Of a DNA stretch of 64,000 nucleotides, positions 37,614 to 49,131 are shown one piece after another (position 1 is the first letter of the stretch; the number at the start of each line of letters is the position of its first letter). The translations under genes and the position numbers were made by a program. Source of the stretch: Distichodus sexfasciatus (taxonomy: Eukaryota; Chordata; Actinopteri; Characiformes; Distichodontidae); contig JAVGVS010000001.1 of the NCBI GenBank assembly GCA_032718565.1, forward strand, positions 8,821,789 to 8,885,788, read 5' to 3'. The notes beneath the pieces were generated by a model that was not told the origin of the DNA, did no database searches, and was given only the letters and a program-made list of their open reading frames with translations.

Positions 37614-38494
37614 TAGAGATATAGCCGATCTGATATGTGGATCGGTATCGGTCCGCTAACGGGCTCAAACAGCTGAATCGCCTATCGGTGGCATTGGGCC
37701 GTTCTATGGAGCCGATCTGTAAATGCGTGCACGCTCAATTCGTTATGCATGGGAAGCGGCACTGCGGTAAAGTAGAGTTGAAACGATTGTTCCAATAACT
37801 CGAATAATTCTATTACAAAACATGGTCGAGGCAATTTTTCTAGAATCGAAGCTTCGTTTAATTCATTTTACTCACTAGAGCATGCGCCGCTTGTATTTCA
37901 CACGGAGGCTTAATAGCGTCACAATGAGGCGCTGGGCTGGGCGCGCGTTCCGGAATAAACGATGGAAAATCGTTCTAGCGAGTAACGGCGCTCACGCGTG
38001 CGCGTTTACATCGCGAAAATGTCATCTATGCATTTTTGTGCATTTACTTCTGTTTTAGTGCATGGAAGAGGATTGTGGGAAATGTAGTTCTCTGCAAAAG
38101 CAGCTCATTTTATAGGCCAAATTGGTTCAAAATGACAAACTTCAGTATTTCATTTTCAATTGATCAATTTTTTTTTTCAATTTTATAATGTTATAGTGTC
38201 ATCAATAAGAAAGAAGAAATATTTATATGTCTAAGCGAACAATTTTTGAGAACAAATAATTTAGCATATACAGTACGTGTGTGCATTTATTACATTGTTT
38301 TAGTAGGAAAACAGTATTTAAATTTCCTTAAGCATAACAATAATCTCAGTCATGTATTCACACATTTTAAAGCATTATTTTATGCTTAAAAAAAAGACTG
38401 TGACTATCGGATTTGTATCGGTATCGGCAAATATCCAAATTTACAATATCGGTATCGGTAACGGACATGAAAAAGTGGCATCGGCCCATCTCTA
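37614..38494. mobile_element. hAT-type element with exact target duplication
   Basis: Flanked on both sides by TACACAAC (37606-37613 and 38495-38502). The terminal inverted repeats are TAGAGATATAGCCGAT on the left and the reverse of TAGAGATGGGCCGAT on the right, followed by GGTATCGG-type subterminal repeats. No transposase, so it is nonautonomous. It contains a second hAT fragment from 37773 and shares its right interior, inverted, with 53885-54200. Confidence 0.85.
37773..38160 (+). mobile_element. hAT fragment nested in 37614-38494
   Basis: Begins TAGAGTTGAAACGATTG and continues with the same sequence as 21890-22430 (GGTCGAGGCAATTTTTCTAG, GCATGCGCCGCTTG, GATTGTGGGAAATGTAGTT). Its inner cassette 37978-38063 is inverted relative to the 22-kb copy. 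The right end is not clear. Confidence 0.6.
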
Positions 38495-38789
38495 TACACA
38501 ACACACCCTAGTCACATGAAAAAACAGAGCACATCACTTTTTAGGTTCAGGACAGTGTTCACAGTCTAGAAAACACAATTAATACTAGAGTTTGATGGTT
38601 ACAAAACTTCCATAGATTTAATAATGATATATTGGCTGATATTCTGCTCACCTTAGTTAATTGAACAAGATAACAATACTAAATATAAGTTTAAGTAAGA
38701 GCCAAAGCATAAATACATAAAAAAGCCAAAAGTGAAGTTGCATCATGCCCTTAAGTAAACCAAATTATGTTTCAAGGATCTTTATCCCC

Positions 38790-38945
38790 TCTTTCCATTT
38801 TTTTTTTAATTGTCTCATCTGCCATCAAAAACACAGATATGAATTTATCTCTAATTAGCTCAAATTTGGCCGAGCATATCTGTACACCAGTTTATCGGCC
38901 GTCTCTTCTAATTATTACTTCCAGGAAAATCACTTTTGGATCATA
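38790..38945. promoter_or_regulatory. Candidate conserved noncoding element
   Basis: Repeat-free sequence with homeodomain-type cores (TCTAATTAGC, TCTAATTATTAC). The call rests on texture only. Confidence 0.15.
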
Positions 38946-39462
38946 GAGTTTTCTTACAATTCCTACTTACACTCGCTGCTATCATTTGAGCACTGAAAGC
39001 TGTTTTTGGCCAAAAAGGCAAACGATCTGCCTGTGAAGCTGTCCTTTCAGCTGCCAGCCAATATGGTGGGGTGGGGGGTGGCGGGGGGGGCTTGTCTAAA
39101 AAGACAGCCCTTAAGAGATAAAAGACTCTCTTATCAGACAACCTTGAGACTGGCCACAGTCCAGTCCTTCTAGCAGGCCCTGCTTTCACATCCATAATCT
39201 GTTCCATTACGAATGACCATCCAACGTCCTCTACTGCACTCCCAGACATGGAACAGGGATATGGATGAGGTCATGCTATAGTAATAGAGGTTGTGAAGGA
39301 CATGCAGCAATATGATACTTTAGACACAGTCACACACTTCCCTAGAACTCTTACTGGGCTTGTGCTGCAAATATTGGTACTGCAATATAGCATATTAAGA
39401 AGGTTTGTCTGTATTTACACCAACACAAACATGAATGTAATATACATCTATAGTGTTGGGAA

Positions 39463-39960
39463 TAGTGCTGGACGATTCTGGCTAAAATGTGAATCATGAT
39501 TTTTCTCCATGTGAATTGAAATCACGATTCTCTCAAACGATTCTCCTTCTTTCAGCAAAAACATTTATTGCACTACAGTAAAAAAAATGCTTTCAACCGT
39601 GACCTTCAACAATAAAAAATATACACAGAACTTGTTGCTTGTAACAAAAATTTGTCTTTTCCTCATTTTAGACCCTTAAAAGTAAATAACTTAAAATCTG
39701 TTGAACATAAATAATAGAATATTATTATAAATAACAGAACTTCAATAAATTTAAATAAAAAAAAAAAAAAACATATAGCACTTGTGTTTTTGGGTACTCA
39801 GTCAACTACTTTGGTATTCACTTTGCTTTTCTTCTGTCTCAGAAGGGTTTTATGCCTAGTTATACAAATTAGGGAGGCTGCGACTAGATGACACTGTCGA
39901 TGTCAATGCAGACGAAGCTTACAGTATAAATCAATATTGCAAGTTTAACATTGTGGCATC
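39463..39960. mobile_element. hAT-type end fragment
   Basis: Starts TAGTGCTGGACGATTCTGG, a terminus of the same group as the other hAT elements here. The right end could not be found. Confidence 0.35.
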
Positions 39961-39987
39961 CAAATGCCTCAAACAATTGTAGCAATT

Positions 39988-40031
39988 ATGATGTTGATGA
40001 TGGTGATGATGGTGATGATGATGATGATGAT
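39988..40031. repeat. ATG/GAT microsatellite
   Basis: Repeating GATGATGGT units. Confidence 0.85.
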
Positions 40032-40176
40032 TAGTAGCAGTAGTATATGATAAATTATACCAGTAATATGTAATAGAAAGATTTTGGATTGAAACTTTTG
40101 ACTTAGAACTTTTGAATTAAATGTTTTTTTTATGAATTTCCCAATTTGTATCATATTGTAACAGACTGAAATAAAC

Positions 40177-41545
40177 TAGGGATGCACCGATTGCAATTTT
40201 CTTGGCCGATTCCGATTACCGATTTTTTTGTAAGTGTGATCAGCCGATACCGATTTTTCCGATACCGATTTGTTCCCAGATAACAGAAAATAAGAGCTGC
40301 TGCAAGTAGTCAACGACATCGACACAAAATAATGGGTTTCAACTTTTCTAATGTAATGCGGTAGTTACTTTCCCTGTTTACTTTTTATAATACTGACTAA
40401 TAGTTACTTTTATAATAATGACATATAATAATGGCAGCTCTACAGCAAATACAAACAAAAATCTAATTTTCTTTAATATAATGCTTTATTTTCATAACAA
40501 ATTTTCTTTACAAATTTAAATAAATAAAATGTAACTTATAAAATGTAAAATGTAACAACTCTGGTAACTCGACGTCCGAAAAGTAACGCCTACTTGGTAT
40601 TGTGTATTTTCGGCAGAGGCGATTTATCAGATTTCTGAAGCTTGTATCCTCAACTATGGAAAACGGCTGATCATCTCGTGATCATCTTGTGATTGACTTG
40701 TGCATCTGTGTGTATGTTGAATTGGGGACAGACAAGTGGGCAAGGGGAGCCATTGATTGCGTACTTATTAAACGTGTAAGACCTAACTATTAAATTATAA
40801 TTATAAGGTTGATAAACTATAACTTGTGTTTAATCTACCTGTCGCCGTTCCTCTTTCTACATCATCTTTGGTTTTTCTGTAAAAACTCTCTGTAGTGTGC
40901 AGTCAATCACAAAACCAGGAGCCATCGGCCAATAGGATTCGCATGCAGAAGCTGCCAAAACCCCTCCCCCAAACTGCCAAAACCTGCCCCCTTTCAAACC
41001 GCACGCGCAGAAATCTCACTCGAGCAAAAACAGCTGCTCGTCGGTAATCTACTTCGCACGCGAGGACATTTAAAACATCGAGAGAAAAAAAGAAATTCAC
41101 GAGAGGAAAAATACAGTTGGCGTGCAATATTATCACAACCGCGCACTCGATTCTTAATTTTGTGCTCTCGAGTTTCACATTTGCGCGCGCGACTTTGAAA
41201 TTTACGCCCGCGAATTTTTTTGCGGCAAGCCATTTTGCGCGCGGCTCTGAAATTTACGCCTGCGATTTTGCACGCTCCAGTTTTGGCACTGATGTGACGC
41301 CATACTCACGCACCCAAAATTCATTTTGGCGCCGCACGATGTCACCCCATTCAAAGTGAATGAGAATCGCCTCCGTTGAGCGTACGTGTGAACGCTGCCT
41401 GAATGCGCGCGTGGCTGTGCTGCAAGTAATGCGCATGCGCAAGATCGGTTTGAAATCGGCAATACGTGTGAGCGATTGGCCGATTGCCGATCAGGCCAAA
41501 AATCGTCCGATTCCGATCGCTGGCCGATCGATCGGTGCATCCCTA
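40177..41545. mobile_element. hAT-type element, 1.37 kb, exact target duplication
   Basis: Flanked by AAATAAAC on both sides (40169-40176 and 41546-41553). It has 15-base perfect terminal inverted repeats TAGGGATGCACCGAT, with many CCGAT subterminal repeats. No transposase domain was recognised, so it is probably nonautonomous. The interior 40718-41302 is a module also found in 55623-56650 and reversed at 59150-59497. Confidence 0.9.
40718..41302 (+). repeat. Shared internal module, copy 1
   Basis: From GAATTGGGGACAGACAAGTG to GATGTGACGCCATA. It has a CCAAT box (CGGCCAATAGGATTCGC) and a CpG-rich right part with CGCGCGCGAC-type runs. It corresponds to 55847-56391 (+) and 59497-59150 (-). Confidence 0.85.
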
Positions 41546-41713
41546 AAATAAACCCAAAAATATTTTCACATTTGTAATGCATTCAAATTATATCAGTTCC
41601 ATTTCTTCAAAACAGTCTTTTATTCCCATGTTATTTTGTAACACTCCTGATCTCCCGGGACACACGTCTAGAAATAAGCATCTTTACAAAGAGAGCTGAA
41701 CATCCATTGGGTG

Positions 41714-41740
41714 TACACACACACACACACACACACACAC
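41714..41740. repeat. CA microsatellite
   Basis: Uninterrupted AC repeat. Confidence 0.95.
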
Positions 41741-42039
41741 AGCACTGCTTCCATCCAGCTGGAAAAATGTCTTTAATAAACCATCACAGATTTCTGAAGC
41801 AACCAGAAATATAACTGCCATCTGTACTGTGAGCCAGTGATGGGGCAGATGAGAGCAAGACAAGCAGGAAGAAAAAAACCCACGAATGAAGAGACAAGTG
41901 TCGTTCAGCGGTTTCTTTCCACACATCCCAGCGAGAGGACATTTGGAGGCATTTATCAGTGCTTTGGAACACAGGCACAAAAAAGGGCCTTGAGAACAAG
42001 ACAAAGGGAATGCAGAAAATAAATCCAGTGGGATTGAGT

Positions 42040-42480
42040 GAATGTGGCTGTTCGGAGGGTGGGAGAGACGAGCGGCGTGTGAAAGTTACCAGCTCCATGG
42101 CTGAATTCACACCTCCCTCTGCAACAAGCCTCCATTTTCCGACACTGCCATCCATTATTCATTCCTTTCGGTCTGAATCCTCTCCAAAAGTTAGATGGAA
42201 TATGTGGTAAACAGAGACTGAATCCGAAATCCCAATCCCGGAGGGCTGGATCAATTCCCCCGTCTACATTGATGGGCTTTCGCATGCACTAAGCATCTTT
42301 GATTTAAGCCCTGACAAACGGTTAAGGGGTTGAATAATTTCAAATCGCCCGAGAGACTGGTGTACCGCTTTGGAGGACATAAGCGGATATTAGTTTTCAT
42401 CCATTTTGTCACAGGAGGGAGGGAGCGCAAAGCATCCGTTTAGAAAGCTAATCTGCACGCTCGCCCTGTGCAACCAAGAG
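42040..42480. promoter_or_regulatory. Candidate conserved noncoding element
   Basis: Complex, repeat-free, balanced-composition sequence with no open reading frame of note, next to long repeat-rich stretches. It is proposed as possible regulatory DNA from texture only. Confidence 0.15.
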
Positions 42481-43849
42481 ATGGGATTTTGCGGGAAAGA
42501 TGGTGACTGTGGGCAGCCATCGGCATAAACAACCCATTAGTTTTTATAAGGTAATTAGAGAGAACATTCTGAAGTATTACACACGACACTACATGATTAT
42601 GAGACAGCTACACCTGGACATGGCGGGTTTTAAAAGGGTATTGACCTTGAAACTGACCCTTCCATTAAATTTAATGGGTTCACTATAAATCTGAACAGCC
42701 CCAGCCTTAAACTACGAACACCACGGCAACAACTGAATAAGCGCGAAGCGTTTGTCTCGGAGCGTATGCACACTAGTGCAAGTCTTGCAAAACCCATGTA
42801 GGCATCTTGTTCAAAGAGCTACAATCAGGGTTTAGCAGAAAATCCTCACAAGAAGGCAAAAACATGCAGGGGTGGAAATAATTAGTTCCCAGCCACAAAA
42901 TACTCCAATAAAAATAAACAAGAGCAAAGGGAAGCAGGCGAAATTAGGGCTGCGCGGAAACACTTCCCATAGACTCAACTTCCCATAACACCATAAGCTA
43001 ACTTGTTTGTACCACATGAAATATTGAAAGCAGCGGCAGCGAGGTCCCTCATGTTCTTCCCCTTTTGAGTGTCAAATATTCATGAGGTGCAGTAACCCAT
43101 TCTAATTTAAGGTCAAGCAAGACCTTAAACATAACACTCTAAAATATGTCTATGCAGCACAGCATTTTATGGCCAAACCACTTATGAACCTACATGGCTA
43201 GGACATAGTCAAGAAAACGAATCACTAGATTTCTATCGATTAATTCACTGACTATATTATCATTTAGTAGATTAATCTAAATGTTTGCTTTCCTCCAAAA
43301 ATTATGACTAGTTTCCTATAAAAAGTACAAGTGACCACTTTTTAAAATAAAAATAAAACAACATAATTATTCATCCTGTAATATTTAGGAGAGTAATATT
43401 CAATATTTCTCTTTTTATTACACTATTATTTCATCACTTTCATCTTCTATAAGGCATTCCTGCATAAAGAAATGTGTTTAGCATTAAGGGAGGAATTAAT
43501 TAATTTGATAGAGATCATGTCTCAGAAAGCCCAACAAGAACATACTGGCCCTGTAAATCTATGCAGAGTAGGCTCAGATTCCAGCCTGGCTGTCATTGGA
43601 AGCTTCAAGAATTTCTTTAAAAGACCACCTAAAAACTGTGTTGACTAGAGCCGATTAATAAGTGGAGCCAAGAAAGAATGCTCTGTATTGAACACAAGTG
43701 ATTATATATCAAAACGTTAAACTAATATAAAAACCTATGCATCAGATTAAACTATTGATGTCGCTGAAACAGAACTGATCCCACAGCAATATAAAATAAG
43801 CAAAGTTTGACCACCACAATGAATTAAGTGAAATAAAGCAAGTGATTAT

Positions 43850-44075
43850 TTGTCATTATGTACACACCGCATCGCAGCCCACAGTGCATCACAGCCCACA
43901 GTGCACCACAACGAAATGTGACCTCTGCATTTAACCCATACGTAAAGGAGCAGTAAGCAGCTCACGAGCGGCATTGGCAGTACCTTGCTCATGAGTACTT
44001 TTGTGGTACCTTAAACCGACGACCTTCCGATCACAGGGCCAAATCCCTAACCGTTAGATGAGCAACTACAAGATG
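43850..44075 (-). repeat. tRNA-derived SINE, reverse copy
   Basis: CACCACAACGAAATGTGACC, GTAAAGGAGCAGTAAGCAGC and CCCTAACCGTTAG identify the same family. The CACAGTGCATCACAGCC unit repeats at the left end. It ends about 155 bases before the 44230 ORF. Confidence 0.6.
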
Positions 44076-44229
44076 GCCCATTAATTTGTCAAAGCCATTT
44101 AAAAGGACTGTTAAATATTTTCACACTAAGTATTCCAACTTGTGGCAAGGAAATTAACCTTAAAACACAAGCTCTTGTGGTCTTTGGTCTAACAGAACTT
44201 CACCACATACTCCATAACACCTTCCGACC

Positions 44230-44505
44230 ATGAGCAGCACCGCCGAGCAAGTGGGTGACCACAGGAATGGACCACCTGAATATAAACTAAAGTCCCACGA
44301 CCATCTGAGCAAAAGTTTCATGAGACAGATCTACGAGACGCATCTCCCAAACATCTGCTTCCTTTGTAAATCTCAGGAGTATCAGGCACACAAATCAGTG
44401 TCGGATCCAATAGAGATCTTCTACCCTGTGGGAAAGAGTGTGAGCCGGAGAGACGCCGCCACGAATGACAGACTTCCAGCTTTGGGAGAACTCAAGCACA
44501 TTTGA
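44230..44505 (+). CDS. Unrecognised 91-residue ORF, possible small gene or retrocopy
   Basis: This is an ATG-to-TGA reading frame with a good start context (CCGACCATGAGC). It encodes a hydrophilic, basic peptide with MRQIYETHLPNICFLC (a CxxC), then SDPIEIFYPVGKSVSRRDA and a LPALGELKHI end. I do not recognise the family. There is no signal peptide or membrane segment. An AATAAA follows about 80 bases after the stop (44586-44591), and there are no introns inside. It lies antisense to the long st6gal2 upstream intron, between two SINE copies. It could be a small single-exon gene, a processed copy of a spliced gene, one exon of a larger gene, or chance. No long A tract follows that would prove retrocopying. 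Confidence 0.3.
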   Translation: MSSTAEQVGDHRNGPPEYKLKSHDHLSKSFMRQIYETHLPNICFLCKSQEYQAHKSVSDPIEIFYPVGKSVSRRDAATNDRLPALGELKHI

Positions 44506-44807
44506 ATTTGCACCAATATTTAGTGAGAGCCCAATGGATTTGAGACACTACCTTGTCTTTTATTAAAAATGGACCTCCTGTTCAAATAAAATGGTGTTAC
44601 AGTATGCATCGTGTCTGATTGACATTTTGTTTGGGATCTATATTATGGGCTCACTGATAATTATATTAACGTATCAGAACACTCCTGTCTCGTTTTCCAT
44701 GAAATCATAGAAAACAAGTAAACATTAGAAATTAGTGCTGAGGAAACACGGTTATTTTTTTTGAAGATTTTCTCTGAACCCCGGCCTGAATTTCACCCAA
44801 GTTAACT

Positions 44808-44950
44808 TAAAGGGGCAGTTGGTAGCATAACGGTTAGGCAGTTGGCCTCATGATTAGAGAGCCATCGGTTCATGTCATGTCAAAAAAGTTCCTTCACAGA
44901 TGGGTAAAGAGGTCCGAGGTCACATTTTGTGTGCTGTGCTGTGTTCAAAA
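44808..44950 (+). repeat. tRNA-derived SINE, forward copy
   Basis: A tRNA-like head (TAGCATAACGGTTAGGCAGT as A box and ATCGGTTCATG as B box) is followed by CACAGATGGGTAAAGAGGTC, GGTCACATTTTGTGTGC and a GTGCTGTGC tail. This shows the direction of the family. Confidence 0.6.
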
Positions 44951-45015
44951 TGACAAAAACATCTCTCACTTGTTTACTAAAAATACAAAAGGTGACTTAA
45001 GTTCAGTACTATATC

Positions 45016-46157
45016 TAGGGCTGGGCGATATGGAAAAAAATCTTATCTCGATATATTTTTTTTAATATCAGCCGATATCGATATATATCACGATATAAGT
45101 CAAATCACTGTCAATATGAGTCATTCTATGGCTTAACATTCTAACACTTCTTTGTCCATTTTGTATCCAGATTTATTTATTTGATAAATAAATGTTCTAT
45201 ATTTCTTCTTTCCTGCTGATTATGCTATAACATTACTGAATTAAAAAAAAATCTTATCAATTGAAAATAAAGAAATATTGATGTTTTGGGTCATTTTGAA
45301 CCAATCTGGTGTATAAAATGAGCCGCTTTTGGCTTTTCTGGAAGAGAACTACATTTACCACAATCCCCCACGCCCCCCTCGGAGCCGTGTGACTATAAAG
45401 CGTTTTAGAGACTAATGGCACTCACAAATACAGCGTGTGTTTACATCGCGCAAAATGCCATTAATGCGTTTTTATGCATTTACTTCTATTTTTGTGCAGT
45501 CACACACACTTTCACATACGCAGGGATCGGGTCTTGTCTTGATCGCGCCACTGAAAACAGTAATAAGCGTCCGTGTGAAACACGAGCGGGTCATGCTCTA
45601 GCAAGTGAAATAAATGAAGCTTAGTATTTTTGTGTATTCGAATAATGGTTTCAGCTCTAGTATGACCGGTCTTTGTATGAACATGCTTTCGACACAGTTT
45701 GCAGTGTGCGCTACTCTGCTTCGTATCGGACTTTAAGTAGCCAAAATATTTCCAAATTGCGGAATACTTCGGACCTTTTTCCAACAATGTACTCGTCCAT
45801 TGAGGTGTCTTTCTATAACGGTACTGCTTTTCGTCATTTCTTCTATTTTATGTTGCTCGCTCTCCTGACATACTGTTGTACACGGCCGCTGTAGCTCGCA
45901 GCTTTAGAATATGAGAAGCCACGCTTACTTAACTGACTGGAACTCTTTTGCAACCACGTGATTGGTTCGGCTGCTCTGTCCGTCAACCTGACTGACGTGA
46001 GCGGTTACCACACGGTTTTCATTATGGTTAGCTTCTCATGAAATCAAAAGGTGGACGGAATGAGTGCTATGGACTTTATATCGACTATGTCCATTTTTTC
46101 TATCGAGGAAAAGTTATTTCGCGATAATTATCTCTATCGTTTTATCGCCCAGCACTA
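45016..46157. mobile_element. hAT-type element, 1.14 kb, exact target duplication
   Basis: Flanked by ACTATATC on both sides (45008-45015 and 46158-46165). Ends are TAGGGCTGGGCGATAT and the reverse of TAGTGCTGGGCGATAA. On the - strand it keeps a BED zinc finger (45512-45787), but no transposase core was seen. It carries a ZNF143-like motif (45347-45365) and a cassette (45403-45498) shared with the elements at 21885 and 37773. Confidence 0.9.
45512..45787 (-). pseudogene. BED zinc-finger part of hAT transposase
   Basis: 91 codons starting MLEKGPKYSAIWKYFGYL, then AHCKLCRKHVHTKTG with an intact CxxC, and a His-rich end (RIHKNTKLHLFHL). This is the N-terminal DNA-binding BED layout of hAT transposases. 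It stops before any catalytic domain, so it is a remnant inside the element 45016-46157. Confidence 0.6.
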
Positions 46158-46539
46158 ACTATATCCCAAAATTACAGAAAACTTTATATTAAATGCCAAT
46201 TTTTGTCCCTACTTAAAGGAGCACATGGGCAAGTCACCAAAATGCACTTAACAAGAGAAACCTTAAGCGGGTTTCACCAAATGTCCAACTTTATCCAAAA
46301 CTCCCCATTAGCTTCCTTTCATATTGGACAAAGCGACCTTTAAAAAGGGCACGCCTGGAAGCAATACTACAGAGAAGGTGGCCTGGAGGTGTCAGATAAA
46401 TAATCAAAGGTTTTGAAATTTATTTGTGAAAACTGTCAAAGGAAAGAAAAGGGAAAATTTATTACAGTATTCAATGTGGTGAAAAGAGGAGATTAATTGT
46501 GGTTTGACAATGGCATTCTGGAAGAGATTCGAACAGGCC

Positions 46540-47140
46540 ATTGTTAAGCGGGTGTCAGTGTGGTGCTTGTCTAAGCTTTGATGTGCACCGCTTTCATTAG
46601 ACTGTGCTAATTCATAAAGCTTATCGATCCCTCTGTGCTTTATAGCAGCAGGGGGTTCGCTAGCATGCTCCGAATAAGGAGGTTCAAATTAAAAATTCCA
46701 CAAAGCTGCATGTAATAAACCTCCAGAGTATAAGGACAAGGGAAGATACACCGGTAGAGAAAATGAGAATAAAGGCTAGAAAAGGGGAGCGCGAGAGTGG
46801 CAGAAAAAACAGAAAAGAAAAATCAATGCTAGGCAATGGCAGTAGAAATTCGCTTCAACTTGAGCGATCACCTGCATGTAGTAGAGGACACACAGAAAAG
46901 GATCCAAGGATATGCGTCAGAGAGATAATCGCAGCTGCATTTAAACTCCTGCCAGATCACCCTTTTCAAAAAAGCAGCAGAACATGAAAGCCCACTCATA
47001 ATTACATAAACTGTCATTCAAGCGCACTCAAATGGGAGGATGAATCATGGGCATGCATAATTTAGGCCCATTAAACACAAAATACAAACAGGGAAAAAGT
47101 ATTTAATTGCCCAAAGGAGCACCTTAGTTTTAATGTTCAA
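46540..47140. promoter_or_regulatory. Candidate conserved noncoding element cluster
   Basis: Repeat-free 600-base block with several homeodomain/POU-type cores (CATAATTACAT, GCATGCATAATTTAGG, TTTAATTGCCC, TGCTAATTCATAAAGC). It has no coding signal and lies in the 33-kb upstream intron of st6gal2. Texture-based proposal. Confidence 0.22.
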
Positions 47141-47699
47141 GGTCAGCGTTTGTTCTTTACTGGTGCTAACAGATCAGGTGTAGGAAAATTTCATATTTTG
47201 ACACATGCTGCTCTTTCTAATGTGCAGCTCCCAGTGGTCTGGGGGTGTGTCACTGCAGAGTGAGAGAGCTGGACCTTACACATTCTCAGAAAAGGACAAA
47301 TAAAGATTAGGTGGTCTAGCCCCAGGGTTTCTAGCACTGACACATATGCCCAGCTGCAAGATATTCTTGAGTGAGACTGTGTGTGTTTTTTTTTACTGGG
47401 TTCAGCATCTTTATTTTCTAGTAGGTCTGAAAAAAAAAGAAAAAGTTAATAGTCAATATTATATTTATCCACTGCTGGCTGTATTCTGCTTTTACACATC
47501 AGACTCATCAATAGTTTTAAATATTTTATAATGCTTTAAAAATAATTTTATATAATGCATAGGAGGTGAAATCTTGACATTATTATTTCTTATATCACTA
47601 CATCTAAATACTAGGAAAATACCTTATCTCCATGGGAAAGTCTGCTCTTTCGAGTCACATAAACAGTAAGCCATGGTAAATAAGGGACTTTCCAGTAAC

Positions 47700-48156
47700 A
47701 CTGCACATTTTTTGCCAAATTTGCAGTAAGATGGAAGTAACACAATAATAAATATGAACTTTTGGGCTTAGCAGCATGACATTACATGCCGTCTATAGGA
47801 GTAGAATGACGTTTTTAGAATTTGCCTGGTTTTGGTCACTACCTAACGCTATACTCCTGCTAGCCAATGGTTATTTTTGCTAGTGCTTGTTGCTAAGGTA
47901 ACTGAATTAGTGAGCTAAAGAAAATTTGTTTTGCAAAATATTTTGCTAGTTTAAATGTTCTTTTCATTTTTAAAGTGCATTGCTTGGTAATCAGGCATTA
48001 ATATTTATATGTATTTTTCTATTAGATCCAAATAATGACATACAGTATAATATACATGCCTTTGAGATAAATTGGGTTGGAAAAAATATTGACATCTAAC
48101 AACTTTTTGCCCAGAGATGTTGTGACATGATTTTTGAGTCAGTTCGCCCAGCCCTA
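47700..48156. mobile_element. Possible hAT remnant (one terminus)
   Basis: The right end reads GTTCGCCCAGCCCTA, the reverse of TAGGGCTGGGCGA as at 45016. No matching left end was found, so the left limit is a guess. Confidence 0.35.
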
Positions 48157-48659
48157 CTTACGTGTCCGTTCAATTTTAATAACACAACAGATGAACAGAT
48201 GATCACTTCAGGACATTAGACCTTTCCTGCCCACTTGTCCTTGGCATGCAAACCATTAGTTCTACACATTTATGCAGATGAACGAGTTTTACATTATTTA
48301 TGCAGATTCATAAATATTGTCAGAGCTAAAACTGTTTTAATGATGAATTTTAAGGCTTTCTGTAAGCAATATAAAGAACACAGCCCAATCTAACACAGCC
48401 CCCCCCCCCAACAAATACCATACAAGAAGTTTGGTATAAACGTACTTCAGGGCGCACACCGCGTTTACTGTGATCCGTATTTTTGTAACTGTCGCCGTTT
48501 GATACGAGCGACCGTGTTGAGCCTGCAGGGCTCAGCGGTGTTCCAGTCACATTTCTGCTTCTTTGAGAAATAATTCACGCCTGAACTAAAGCTCTTACCC
48601 CTTATGTCAGTTATCAGTAAAGGCAGTGCGACGCACAGACAAAAACAATTTCCTGAGTG

Positions 48660-48815
48660 GGCTGTATAAAAAACAACACTGGATTATTTCAGAGTGAAAG
48701 GGATAAGAGAAATCTCTTTCCTCTGGGTATATATTAAATCTCCGTACTCATAATTAGCTATAACATCAGTCAAGCTCAGACTTGCCTGACACACCAGTTT
48801 CAACAAAAAAAATGC
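48660..48815. promoter_or_regulatory. Candidate conserved noncoding element
   Basis: Repeat-free, with ACTCATAATTAGCTATAAC. Proposed from texture only. Confidence 0.15.
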
Positions 48816-49094
48816 TACTCCTCATTTCAAGATGATTCATTCAAAGGTTGTCAAAGGTCCGTTCAAAGGTGAATCTCAGTAAGGAACAAATTTTGCTGCT
48901 AAACAACAAATAGGAACTCGCAATCAAGCTGTGTTTCCGAATCTTGGACTTAAATGGACGTGGCAGTACAGCTCCTCAGGAAGTGCACTCGTCCTCGTCA
49001 GCAGATAAACACAGCGTGCTATTGTCTGGTGATGAGTGAGAGCTGGAGCACGAATGCTGACACAAAGGGAGTGAGCTGTAAATCTGAGGATTAG

Positions 49095-49100
<6 letters not shown>

Positions 49101-49130
<30 letters not shown>
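49101..49130. repeat. CA microsatellite
   Basis: Uninterrupted CA repeat. Confidence 0.95.

Positions 49131-49131
<1 letters not shown>

Noticed and set aside
41202..41582. 126-codon - strand ORF and overlapping ORFs
   Set aside because: They lie in the CpG-rich interior and right end of the hAT element 40177-41545. They are random frames of repeat sequence and show no transposase pattern.
41784..42285. Several overlapping 105-125-codon ORFs on the - strand
   Set aside because: They overlap in different frames without family resemblance or splice logic. One includes the CA repeat. Taken as chance.
44808..44950. tRNA-like sequence with A and B boxes
   Set aside because: It cannot fold as a normal tRNA and shares its tail with other copies in the window, so it is a tRNA-derived SINE and not a tRNA gene.
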